Assembly: GCA_938002655.1 (NCBI GenBank)
Contig: CALLAC010000009.1
Coordinates: 1-64,000, forward strand
Reading direction: 5' to 3'
DNA length: 64,000 bases
Source: an uncultured Cytophagales bacterium
GTDB taxonomy: Bacteria > Bacteroidota > Bacteroidia > Cytophagales > Thermonemataceae
The notes under the pieces were generated by a model. That model was not told the DNA's origin. It made no database searches and was given only the letters and a program-made list of their open reading frames with translations. The translations under genes were made by a program, and so were the position numbers. Shown here piece after piece: positions 56,001 through 63,393 of the stretch. Positions within the stretch are counted from its first letter, which is position 1. Each line of letters opens with the position of its first letter.

Positions 56001-56244
56001 TGAAATTGCAATAAGCAAAATCTTTGATATTTCAGCACGCTACTCTACCAAGGGTACTGCCAATGAATCTGGAACAGGTTTGGGGCTTGTTCTTGTAAAA
56101 GAATTTGTTGAAAAAAACAACGGAAAAATTTTTGTAACAACTAAGAAAGGTGTAGGCACTTGCTTTTCTTTCACTTTACCAAAATTTGAAGAAAAAGAAA
56201 ATAATGTTTCTCAACCAACTATTCAAATAGATATGAAGCAATGA
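53005..56244 (+). CDS. two-component propeller sensor histidine kinase
   Basis: About 1080 residues. Signal peptide or N-terminal helix, then roughly ten Reg_prop-type blades (DSRGVIWLATNGGGVARFNG, EDKNKNLWFFTEK, DSRNNIWLSSYGKGLIRY, DSERNIWICTNHGISVYNG, DKRNWIWLGTQNGINIL, EDKDGNIWIGTVKGLIK) in the periplasm to about residue 660. A Y_Y_Y domain (NYLTFRFETLDYSDENLFFQWKLEG) follows, one transmembrane helix (about 765-785), a coiled coil, HisKA (FFSILAHDIKGPLNS, His about 848) and HATPase (NLISNAIKFTSTDGK, GTGLGLVLVKEF). It has no receiver and no DNA-binding domain, unlike the hybrid kinases of the phylum. ATG at 53005 is preferred; the TATTTTTG box at 52976 overlaps a TTG alternative. The ligand is unknown. 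It overlaps the next kinase by 4 bp. Confidence 0.88.
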   Translation: MLAWVRYCVASFNLFFGAISMTFAQQYRFVTYGIENGLPHSEVTDILQDSRGVIWLATNGGGVARFNGKFFKVINKSNGLLNDRVKKIYEDKNKNLWFFTEKEITVYNGRSFRKIGDAEGFVSGEKYEVVETSEAHLWILVKTFQGRKKILYWNGERFIDFTAQNLKLLQNNEVWAIAVDKQNTLFIQTEQGFFEYAHDKLKISEINQLLPPHSQILLLNSSLHKEPRFLIEQNNQLFLFAFRNKKFEILHKLASVPLNDFLYLTEDEQGNVFFSIQKRGFSIIESNGKITNFNTFNGLPSANVHVIFKDSRNNIWLSSYGKGLIRYVGEDFIRFYTEAGFETGIIWAIQQDKEGKLWIAENGDKPLGFFEDKNFRTISVASEKYLKRGCGIAVNENNEVFMSSTRGLWQVQAGQLVNISKKFGLPEDIYINAIRHTTKGLWIATYQDGVYFYDYQSKKTTWFNSQNSNLVSNLVNDIFEDSERNIWICTNHGISVYNGKQMLNYDKKHRLQLDYVISAVEDRQKNLWFATLSGLVKFDKSTKTFIVYDEKVGISSSSIYSILVDKRNWIWLGTQNGINILQLNEKGEIQKIKIYSQDNSFASIEANERAIFEDKDGNIWIGTVKGLIKCQPHFINFNAQIPDAHLIDLELNFQETDWLSEDLQKFHQGLQEWEFVPRNLKLPHNYNYLTFRFETLDYSDENLFFQWKLEGIENEWSKPSRKNEAVYTNLPPQNYRFLVRTCLPNGECSKQVASYSFTIMPAFWKTWWFSSLIAIFIIAFIAFVILQRIRAIEAQKRLLEEKIQEARKALLLQNEDLLKKNEEIEKQKAELQQLNATKDKFFSILAHDIKGPLNSLTAFLNIMTNHLDEMSREDILFMSENLSKSVKNLYSLLENILSWSRSQMGVLKYKPEKLCLHSLTEENIQLLSISAQNKGIELVNLIEKGIFAYADADSIKAVLRNLISNAIKFTSTDGKVLISAKIDKNEVVVSVEDTGIGMDEIAISKIFDISARYSTKGTANESGTGLGLVLVKEFVEKNNGKIFVTTKKGVGTCFSFTLPKFEEKENNVSQPTIQIDMKQ

Positions 56245-58259
56245 AATTTTTTACTCTGTGCCTTGTTTTGGCTTGTAATTTAGCTTGGGCAAATAACGAT
56301 ATGCTTGTTTTAGATAAAAAGAATGATAAAAAATTGATTACTTCTTGTTTTCTGATTTTTGAAGATGAGAGCAGTACACTTTCTTTGCAAAAAATTTTCG
56401 AGGAAAATGTAAAATTTAAGCCTATACAAACAAAAAATCACTTACATTTAGGTGTTTCAAATTCAACTTTTTGGCTAAAAAGTAATTTGCACGTGCCTCA
56501 AACACACGAAACTTCCACCAACTATTTTCTAACCATTACCGACCCTTCGATTAATTTCGTGGAGTTTTTCATGATTGATAGCAATGGCAAAATTATATCT
56601 CATCAGACGAGTGGTTCGGCTATCAGGCCCACCGAACGTTCTATCAGCAATAATCAAATTGCTTTTAGTCTGAAAAATCTCAAAGAAGGTAGATATTGGT
56701 TGGTTTTAAAGATTCGTTCAAGAGCATTTCTCAATATTCCTATCCAACTAAAACTTGATGAAACTTTTCAGAAAGAAAGTTTGATTATTTACTTGCTCTT
56801 GGGTGGATTTTATTCTATTATGCTTCTAGTGATATTCTACAACCTAGCCGCCTTCTTAATAACCCAAGAGAAAATTTTGTTTTACTCTTTTGCAAGTTCT
56901 TTACTTTTTACGTTTGCTTTGTCTACGTATGATGGTATTTTAGGCTTTTATACACCTTTGGTGAGAGTTTTACAACCTTATATTTCAATAGAAGCCTTAT
57001 TTCTAAGCTCAGGAATGGTATTTCTATTGCTTTTCAATATAAGTTTTCTCAAAATTTCTGCTAAAACAGCTCTTACAAAACTGCTGAAAGTGTGTATTTT
57101 CGTCTTTCTTATCAATTTTATTCTTTCTTTCATAGATAATGTTTCTGCAATTTATTTACTGGTAACAATGGTGCCTTTGTGTCTTGTGCTTATTTTGTGG
57201 GGTTTCATTTGGGCATACGAGAATCAAGTACCGATGTCCTCGTATTTGCTCACTGCTAATATATTTCTAACTATTGGTGTAATTATTAGTCTTTTGCCTT
57301 CTTTTTCACATATTATTCCTGCGTGGTGGGCGGTTTATGGATTGCATATTGGCTATATTTTGTATGTAATTACTATTTCTTTGGGTCTTTTGGTACGTTT
57401 TCATAAAACACGTTTGGAAGTAGTACGCAAAGAAACCCAAATTTTGAAAGAAAAAGATAAAAAAAGAATGGAGGCTGAAAAAAATGCCGCTCTGCAACGC
57501 ATTATGGAAGAAAAAACAGCTGACTTATTGAGGCAAAACGAAGAATTGAAAAAGCTGAATGAAGAACTAGATAGATTTGTGTACAGCATTTCTCACGAAT
57601 TAAGCTCGCCGCTAAAATCGCTCATTGGACTCATACAACTAATGAAACAAGATAAAAATCAAGAGAACCTGATGATGTATTTGGAAATGCAAGAGCAAAG
57701 TATTAGAAAATTAGACCTTTATACCAAAGAACTCACCGATTTACTCAGAAATGCCCGTGTAGATGTTTCAAAAACTCGTATTTCTTTCAGAGAACTGATC
57801 AATGAAGTGCTGAACCAGCGAAAAACCGATATAGGCTACGATAAAGTCAAGAAAATCATCAGTATTCGTCAGGATTTACCTTTTGTTTCCGACAGAAACA
57901 GGATTGCCATTATACTCAACAATATCATTAGCAATAGCATACAATATCATCGCGAAAATGTGCAGGCACACGTAAAAATTCAGGTGGAAGTAAGCAGAGA
58001 AAAAGCAACTATCATCATCTCCGATAATGGGCAAGGTATCGGCAAAGAACATCTGAACAAAGTATTCAATATGTTTTATAGAGCTAATGAAAAAAGTCAA
58101 GGAGTAGGTTTAGGGCTTTTTATCGTAAAAGAAACAATTGCAAAACTACAAGGTACCATGGATATGCACTCTGAAATAGATGTTGGTACAATTTTCAAGA
58201 TTGAAATTCCTAATTTACTTGATGAAACAGAACTGAATACCGATAGATACTCTGCTTGA
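56241..58259 (+). CDS. 7TM-DISM sensor histidine kinase
   Basis: A 672-residue kinase. After a signal peptide comes a DISMED2-type periplasmic beta domain (about 30-170; NSTFWLKSNLHVPQTHETSTNYFLTI, EGRYWLVLKIRSRAFLNIP), then the seven-helix DISM region (about 180-385), a coiled coil (about 390-440), HisKA with the phospho-acceptor in VYSISHELSSPLKSLIGL (His about 452), and HATPase (IAIILNNIISNSIQYHREN, SQGVGLGLFIVKETIAKLQG). DISM sensors detect carbohydrate or other ligands. Its start overlaps the stop of the preceding kinase by 4 bp, an arrangement that ties both to one output. No response regulator is next to it. Confidence 0.9.
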   Translation: MKFFTLCLVLACNLAWANNDMLVLDKKNDKKLITSCFLIFEDESSTLSLQKIFEENVKFKPIQTKNHLHLGVSNSTFWLKSNLHVPQTHETSTNYFLTITDPSINFVEFFMIDSNGKIISHQTSGSAIRPTERSISNNQIAFSLKNLKEGRYWLVLKIRSRAFLNIPIQLKLDETFQKESLIIYLLLGGFYSIMLLVIFYNLAAFLITQEKILFYSFASSLLFTFALSTYDGILGFYTPLVRVLQPYISIEALFLSSGMVFLLLFNISFLKISAKTALTKLLKVCIFVFLINFILSFIDNVSAIYLLVTMVPLCLVLILWGFIWAYENQVPMSSYLLTANIFLTIGVIISLLPSFSHIIPAWWAVYGLHIGYILYVITISLGLLVRFHKTRLEVVRKETQILKEKDKKRMEAEKNAALQRIMEEKTADLLRQNEELKKLNEELDRFVYSISHELSSPLKSLIGLIQLMKQDKNQENLMMYLEMQEQSIRKLDLYTKELTDLLRNARVDVSKTRISFRELINEVLNQRKTDIGYDKVKKIISIRQDLPFVSDRNRIAIILNNIISNSIQYHRENVQAHVKIQVEVSREKATIIISDNGQGIGKEHLNKVFNMFYRANEKSQGVGLGLFIVKETIAKLQGTMDMHSEIDVGTIFKIEIPNLLDETELNTDRYSA

Positions 58260-58295
58260 CATTTTTACGTTCAGCACTTAAATTGCTTAAATTGT

Positions 58296-59261
58296 ATGCT
58301 TTCTTTCTTGCAAAAGATCATTCGAAATACTTTTGGCTTTTCGCAAAAAGAAACTAATGGCACCATATTACTTTTTGCAATTATAGGAATTTTGCTCTTT
58401 TTACCCTTTCTGCAAAATTTGCTCATCAAGCAAAAATTTGAAAATTCAGCTGATAAAGTTTTTCAGGATAGCATAGTGGCTTTTTTAGAAAATTTACAGC
58501 CTACCAACGAACCCATTTTCCCTGAAATTGAACTATCCGTTTTTGATCCTAACAAAATTTCAAAAGAGGAGTGGCTCAAATTGGGTTTGAACGAAAAGGT
58601 TGCCCAACGCATTGAAAATTACCGAAAAAAAGGCGGTAAATTTCGTAAAAAAGAAGATTTGCTTCGCATATATGATTTCCCCGAAGACCTCTACCAAACC
58701 CTTGAACCTTTCATAGCTATTGAAAACGCAAATTGGCAGAAAAAAAGCTCAAAAAAATCATTCGGGCAATACATGCCCAAAGAAAATAAGCAGGAATTTT
58801 CTGAAAGAAAATTTGCCTACAACGATACCAACCAGAGCCGAAAGAAGTTTCAACAAAAACTCTCCAAATTTGATTTGAACCAAGCCGATACTGCCCGCCT
58901 GAAAAAACTACGAGGCATCGGCGAAAAAAGAGCAATGAATATCATCAAATACAGAGAAAAATTAGGTGGTTTTGCAAATATAGAGCAAATTGATGAAATC
59001 TGGGGGCTAGATAGCATCTCTATCAATAGCTTGAAAAAGTATGCTTATATCTTACCTAATTCGTGGAAAAAAATTCCTATCAATACTGCCACTATTGATG
59101 ATTTGAAAAATCACCCTTACATTAGTTCTCGTTTGGCAAACACCATTGTCAATTACCGATTGCAACATGGAAAATTCAAAAATGAGGCGGATTTTGCAAA
59201 AATTAAAGCCATAGACGAAACTACGCTACAAAAACTTAAACCCTACTTACTTTTTGATTGA
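58296..59261 (+). CDS. helix-hairpin-helix protein (ComEA-like)
   Basis: The 321-residue protein has one N-terminal membrane helix (about 24-40, ILLFAIIGILLFLPFL) and three helix-hairpin-helix modules: LKLGLNEKVAQRIENYRKKGG (about 102-122), LKKLRGIGEKRAMNIIKYREKLGGF (about 205-230) and HPYISSRLANTIVNYRLQHGKF (about 270-292). The GxG-type turns bind DNA backbone. ComEA is the periplasmic DNA receptor in natural transformation, and ComF is encoded in this window, but homologues may have other DNA-linked roles. It follows the kinases by 36 bp. Confidence 0.85.
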   Translation: MLSFLQKIIRNTFGFSQKETNGTILLFAIIGILLFLPFLQNLLIKQKFENSADKVFQDSIVAFLENLQPTNEPIFPEIELSVFDPNKISKEEWLKLGLNEKVAQRIENYRKKGGKFRKKEDLLRIYDFPEDLYQTLEPFIAIENANWQKKSSKKSFGQYMPKENKQEFSERKFAYNDTNQSRKKFQQKLSKFDLNQADTARLKKLRGIGEKRAMNIIKYREKLGGFANIEQIDEIWGLDSISINSLKKYAYILPNSWKKIPINTATIDDLKNHPYISSRLANTIVNYRLQHGKFKNEADFAKIKAIDETTLQKLKPYLLFD

Positions 59262-59286
59262 TTTTCAGAAAGTTTTTTTAACTTTG
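59258..59286 (+). promoter_or_regulatory. promoter of the M48 lipoprotein gene
   Basis: TTG at 59258-59260, an 18-bp spacer, and TAACTTTG at 59279-59286. The -33 box overlaps the stop region of the preceding gene. Confidence 0.55.
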
Positions 59287-59342
59287 CCGCATAGCACTAA
59301 AACGCATAAAGCTAACAACGTCAACTTAAAATTCAACTAACC

Positions 59343-60134
59343 ATGAAACGTGCTATTTTCTTGTCTATCTCTTGGAGCCTCACTTTACTCATCATTCAAT
59401 CTTGTAAGCAACCGCTGATTTTTAATGTAGAATACCAAAAAAATTTAGGCTTGCAAGTAAGAGACCAAATCTTATCAGACCCAGAAAACTATCCTATTCT
59501 TGATGAAAAACGTTATCCCGAAGCTTATAGGCATATCAATCGCATTACAAAGAATATTCTCAATTCAGGAAAAGTAGAATTAAAAGACCGCTTCAATTGG
59601 GAGGTGAGAATTATCCGAGATGATAAAACGCTGAATGCCTTTTGTACACCTGGTGGGTATATTTTTGTTTACACAGGGCTTATCAAATATCTAGAAACCG
59701 AAGACCAACTTGCCGGTGTAATGGGACACGAAATCGCTCATGCCGACCGCCAACACTCTGCAAGGCAACTCGAAAAACAATTTGGTGTAGCTCTTCTGAT
59801 AGAAATTGCCTTAGGAAAAAAAGCAGGACAAGAACTGAAAGACTTGGCCAATGCTCTTGTAGGTTTGCGTTTCAGCCGCGACCACGAGTACGAAGCTGAT
59901 GCCTTTTCGGTAGAATACTTATCGGCTACTCAATATCGTTGTAATGGTGCCGCCGATTTCTTTGAAAAACTCATGCAAAGCGGAGCTCAAACTCCCCCCG
60001 AATTTTTAAGCACACACCCCAATCCAGGCAATCGAGTAGAAGCTATCAATCAGAAAGCTCGATCTATCAATTGCTCTACCAACAAACCTGATAGTAAAAC
60101 AGAATATCAAAAATTTAAAGCCAGTTTGCCATAA
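59343..60134 (+). CDS. M48 family metallopeptidase lipoprotein
   Basis: A 263-residue lipoprotein (lipobox LLIIQSC, Cys about 21). The zinc motif is VMGHEIAHADRQHSARQLEKQ (HExxH at about 129-133), preceded by NAFCTPGGYIFVYTGLI, the usual M48 block, and followed by DHEYEADAFSVEYL with the third ligand Glu. The end is HPNPGNRVEAINQ. Such Bacteroidota proteins resemble BepA/LoiP, which degrade misfolded outer-membrane proteins. It is followed 3 bp later by a nucleotidase-domain lipoprotein. Confidence 0.92.
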   Translation: MKRAIFLSISWSLTLLIIQSCKQPLIFNVEYQKNLGLQVRDQILSDPENYPILDEKRYPEAYRHINRITKNILNSGKVELKDRFNWEVRIIRDDKTLNAFCTPGGYIFVYTGLIKYLETEDQLAGVMGHEIAHADRQHSARQLEKQFGVALLIEIALGKKAGQELKDLANALVGLRFSRDHEYEADAFSVEYLSATQYRCNGAADFFEKLMQSGAQTPPEFLSTHPNPGNRVEAINQKARSINCSTNKPDSKTEYQKFKASLP

Positions 60135-60137
60135 GCT

Positions 60138-60884
60138 ATGAAAAAGTTTGCTTTTCTTTTCTGGATTTTTCTTGCATTTGCTTGTAAGCCCTCTTTTTAT
60201 CAAATTTCACAGAGAAATGTTCACTTTACTGAAATAAATGCTTCGCTAAAAGAAGATGCCCAAGCTCTGCAAACAATTGAGCCCTATAAAAAGCACATAG
60301 ACGCTCAAATGCAAAGAATTATTGGCTACGCTGAAACAGAAATTGCTAATGGCAGAAAAACGAATGAAACCCCTTTGGGTAATCTTGTGGCAGATATGTG
60401 CCAACAACGTGCTAGCCGTGAATTAGGTAAAAATGTAGATTTAGGTTTCATAACTTTTGGAGGTCTGCGAACGAGTATACCCGCAGGAGCTATCAGAGTC
60501 AGCGATATTTTCGAGCTAATGCCCTTTGAAAATGAACTTGTTGTTCTAGAAATAGATGGTAAAACAATACGAAAGCTCTTTGAATATTTGGTTGCAGTTC
60601 GCAATATTGCTATTTCTAATTCAAAAGTGCTTATTCAAGCTGGAAAGCTTAAAGACGTACTTATCAATAACGAGCCGATTGAAGATGATAAAATTTACCG
60701 AGTAGCTACTTCAGATTATCTGGCAAATGGTGGTGATAATATGAGCTTTCTGAAAGAAGCCAAAAATATGTATTTTACACATGTAAAGTACAGAGATATG
60801 ATCATCCAAGAAATAGAAAACTTACACAAGCAAGGAAAGAAAATAACAGCAAGCGTAGGAGGACGAGTAGAAGAAAGACCTTGA
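60138..60884 (+). CDS. 5'-nucleotidase C-terminal domain lipoprotein
   Basis: A 248-residue lipoprotein (FLAFAC, Cys about 16). It carries only the substrate-binding C-terminal domain of the UshA/5'-nucleotidase family: ETPLGNLVADMCQQRASRELGKNVDLGFITFGGLRTSIPAG, ISDIFELMPFENELVVLEIDGKTIRKLFEYLV, and RVATSDYLANGGDNMSFL. The metallophosphoesterase domain that holds the metals is missing, so it needs a partner protein; in Bacteroidota the two halves are often separate adjacent genes, but no partner lies in this window. It starts 3 bp after the M48 gene. Confidence 0.88.
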   Translation: MKKFAFLFWIFLAFACKPSFYQISQRNVHFTEINASLKEDAQALQTIEPYKKHIDAQMQRIIGYAETEIANGRKTNETPLGNLVADMCQQRASRELGKNVDLGFITFGGLRTSIPAGAIRVSDIFELMPFENELVVLEIDGKTIRKLFEYLVAVRNIAISNSKVLIQAGKLKDVLINNEPIEDDKIYRVATSDYLANGGDNMSFLKEAKNMYFTHVKYRDMIIQEIENLHKQGKKITASVGGRVEERP

Positions 60885-60891
60885 TTCATCC

Positions 60892-60926
60892 AAAAAACCT
60901 ATAAGAGTTTCCCTTATAGGTTTTTT
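60892..60926. terminator. bidirectional terminator hairpin
   Basis: A perfect 14-bp stem AAAAAACCTATAAG (60892-60905) with its complement at 60913-60926, loop of 7. It serves the convergent nucleotidase-domain (+) and 89-residue (-) genes. Its core AACCTAT is shared with hairpins at 34680 and 27006. Confidence 0.85.
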
Positions 60927-60931
60927 CTTGC

Positions 60932-61201
60932 CTAATCCTTGCCTTTGGTTGCCGCCCATTTACGAATTTCAGTACGGAACCACTCATCAGCTTCTTCTGT
61001 CCATTTGAAATTTTCGCGAATGTACGCCATTGTGTCTTTTTCAATGTCGGTATAAGAATTACCATCTTTCACTTTTTCCAAGAGTAATTGAGCATCTTTT
61101 AGGGAAATACGTCCATCGCCCTGACCTTTTACGGCTTCTTCGGCGGCTCTGAGAAGCTCGTCATCATACTTTTTGCCATCAATAATTCTGTAATAAGACA
61201 T
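60932..61201 (-). CDS. conserved small protein, 89 residues, unknown
   Basis: The 89-residue acidic protein begins MSYYRIIDGKKYDDELLRAAEEAVKGQGDGRISLKDAQLLLE and continues with an EKDTMAYIRENFKWTEEADEWF motif. A short Gly-Asp-Gly stretch (GQGDGRISLKDAQ) looks like half an EF-hand. Similar small proteins are known, to my memory, from Bacteroidota and cyanobacteria, but no function is established. It ends at the shared hairpin. Confidence 0.75.
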   Translation of the reverse strand: MSYYRIIDGKKYDDELLRAAEEAVKGQGDGRISLKDAQLLLEKVKDGNSYTDIEKDTMAYIRENFKWTEEADEWFRTEIRKWAATKGKD

Positions 61202-61325
61202 AATTGTAAAGAGTTTGTTTGAGCATAAATCTAATTATAATTTTTCAAGCAAGCAAATTTTTTACCCAAAATCTTACACATCGAATGAATTAAAATAAAA
61301 AATGAAACATTTTTTTCCGCAAATG

Positions 61326-61355
61326 TTGTTTTACAAAAAAAACTCTGTATTTTTG
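61326..61355 (+). promoter_or_regulatory. promoter of mreB
   Basis: TTG at 61326-61328 (GTTG), a 19-bp spacer, and TATTTTTG at 61348-61355. A leader of about 100 bases precedes the mreB start. Confidence 0.6.
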
Positions 61356-61462
61356 CACGAATTTAAGCCTTTTAAGATTTTCTTATCCTGCTTTTGGGTA
61401 AACATAGAAACTTTTTCCACGAAACTTCGTAATTCTAAATAATAAAAGCCTTTTTTGTAACA

Positions 61463-62488
61463 ATGGGAATTTTTGATTTTTTTTCAGGCGATATCGCCAT
61501 AGATTTGGGCACCGCCAATACCCTTATCATTTACAAAGATAAAATCGTAGTAGATGAGCCTTCTATTATCGCCATAGACCGTAAGACAGGCAAAGTCCTT
61601 GCCATCGGTAGAATGGCTATGCAAATGCACGAAAAAACACATAGCGAAATAAAAACCATTCGCCCACTGAAAGATGGGGTTATTGCCGATTTTACTGCCG
61701 CCGAACAAATGATTCGCGGTATGATTAAAATGGTAGATTCTCGCCGAAAACTTTTTCAGCCTTCGTACCGAATGGTAATTTGTATCCCTTCGGGTATTAC
61801 AGAGGTAGAAAAAAGAGCTGTAAAAGACTCTGCCGAACATGCAGGAGCCAAAGAAGTATACATGATTTACGAACCTATTGCCGCCGCTATTGGTATAGGT
61901 ATCGATATCGAACAGCCCGTAGGCTCAATGATTGTAGACATTGGCGGAGGTACTACCGAAATTGCCGTGATTGCTCTTTCCGGTATTGTTTGCGACCAAT
62001 CTATCCGAGTAGCAGGTGATGTATTTACACGTGATATTGCCGATTACATGCGTAGGCAACATAACTTACTTGTAGGAGAAAGAACTGCCGAAAAAATTAA
62101 AATGGAAGTAGGTTCGGCACTTGCCGAGCTGGATAACCCCCCACCCGAATACGAAGTAAGAGGTAGAGATTTGATGACGGGCATTCCCAAAGTAATCAAA
62201 GTTAGCTACCAGGAAATTGCTTTTTGCTTGGATAAGTCTATTTCCAAAATTGAAGACGCTGTGCTCAATGCTTTGGAAATGTCACCACCTGAACTTTCTT
62301 CAGATATTTATCAAAATGGTATTCATCTGACGGGCGGAGGAGCTTTGCTTAAAGGCCTAGATAAGCGACTTTCTCAAAAAACTAAATTAGCCGTACACGT
62401 TGCCGAAGACCCTTTGAGAGCCGTAGTAAGAGGCACGGGCATTGCCCTGAAAAATCTACAAGCCTATAAAAAGGTATTGATGACCTAA
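61463..62488 (+). CDS. mreB: rod-shape determining actin-like protein MreB
   Basis: A 341-residue MreB. Actin-fold motifs: DIAIDLGTANTLIIYKDKIVVDEPSIIAI (phosphate 1), MVICIPSGITEVEKRAVKDSAEHAGAKEVYMIYEPIAAAIG, MIVDIGGGTTEIAVIALSGIV (phosphate 2), and NGIHLTGGGALLKGLDKRLSQ (adenosine). It forms membrane-bound filaments that guide lateral wall synthesis. The N-terminus has the MGIFDFF amphipathic start. mreC follows 31 bp later, so they share a transcript. Confidence 0.97.
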   Translation: MGIFDFFSGDIAIDLGTANTLIIYKDKIVVDEPSIIAIDRKTGKVLAIGRMAMQMHEKTHSEIKTIRPLKDGVIADFTAAEQMIRGMIKMVDSRRKLFQPSYRMVICIPSGITEVEKRAVKDSAEHAGAKEVYMIYEPIAAAIGIGIDIEQPVGSMIVDIGGGTTEIAVIALSGIVCDQSIRVAGDVFTRDIADYMRRQHNLLVGERTAEKIKMEVGSALAELDNPPPEYEVRGRDLMTGIPKVIKVSYQEIAFCLDKSISKIEDAVLNALEMSPPELSSDIYQNGIHLTGGGALLKGLDKRLSQKTKLAVHVAEDPLRAVVRGTGIALKNLQAYKKVLMT

Positions 62489-62519
62489 AAAACTTTCAGA
62501 GCTACTTCAAATCTGAGCA

Positions 62520-63389
62520 ATGCAAGCTATTTTTGATTTCATTTATCGCTTTCGGGCAACCTTCTTATTTCTGTTTCTGCAAATCCTTTGCTTTCTGATG
62601 ATTATTAGTTTCAACAATTATCAGAAAGCACATTTTTTGAATACTGCTTCTGCTTTTTCAGGAAAACTCAATGCCTGGGCAAATGAATTAAATAGCTATT
62701 TCCATTTGCGGCAGGTCAATCAGGCTTTGAGTAAAGAAAATGCCCGTCTGAATACCGAACTGATGCGTCTGAAACAAAGTCGTTTTGAAAATCTTACGCC
62801 CATTCATAATGAAGCTATTATTTCTAAATATCAATTTGAACCTGCAAAGGTGGTCAATAAAACTATTCATAAACTGCGTAATTTCATAACTATTGAAAAA
62901 GGTACTGCCGATGGCATTCAGAAAGATATGGGTGTTATCGCTTCGGAAGGTGTTGTGGGAAGAGTGGTAGAGGTTTCAGAACATTATGCAGTGGTTTCTA
63001 CTATTCTGCACAACCAAAGTACTTTCTCTGTAAAGGTGAAACTCAAAAATTTGCAAGGCGAACCTTATTTGAGCTATATTCAGTGGGATAGTCGCGATTT
63101 TCGTTATACCAAGCTCAAAGATATTCCGCTTTCAATTCCTGTAGCAGTAGGGGATACTGTAATTACCTCAGGATATAATATGTTTTTCCCTGAAAAAGTT
63201 ATGGTAGGTATAGTAGAACGCATCAATCCACAAAAAACTTCTACTTTTCACGATATTGATGTACGCCTTTCTACGGACTTCAACACTCTGAGCTATGTAT
63301 ATGTAGTAAAAAACAAGTTGCAACAAGAACAAGCCGAGTTAGAAAAAGACACAACCCATATTCTTCGAAATACCAGAGGGGTCAAGTAG
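62520..63389 (+). CDS. mreC: rod-shape determining protein MreC
   Basis: A 289-residue MreC: short cytoplasmic lead, transmembrane helix (about 12-32, FLFLFLQILCFLMIISF), coiled coil (about 60-85, ALSKENARLNTELMRLKQ), and two beta domains (AKVVNKTIHKLRNFITIEKG, DMGVIASEGVVGRVVEVSEHYAVVSTILH, SGYNMFFPEKVMVGIVERIN). It links MreB filaments to the periplasmic wall machinery. mreD, expected next, is absent; a convergent bshA gene follows instead. Confidence 0.95.
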   Translation: MQAIFDFIYRFRATFLFLFLQILCFLMIISFNNYQKAHFLNTASAFSGKLNAWANELNSYFHLRQVNQALSKENARLNTELMRLKQSRFENLTPIHNEAIISKYQFEPAKVVNKTIHKLRNFITIEKGTADGIQKDMGVIASEGVVGRVVEVSEHYAVVSTILHNQSTFSVKVKLKNLQGEPYLSYIQWDSRDFRYTKLKDIPLSIPVAVGDTVITSGYNMFFPEKVMVGIVERINPQKTSTFHDIDVRLSTDFNTLSYVYVVKNKLQQEQAELEKDTTHILRNTRGVK

Positions 63390-63393
63390 GTTT

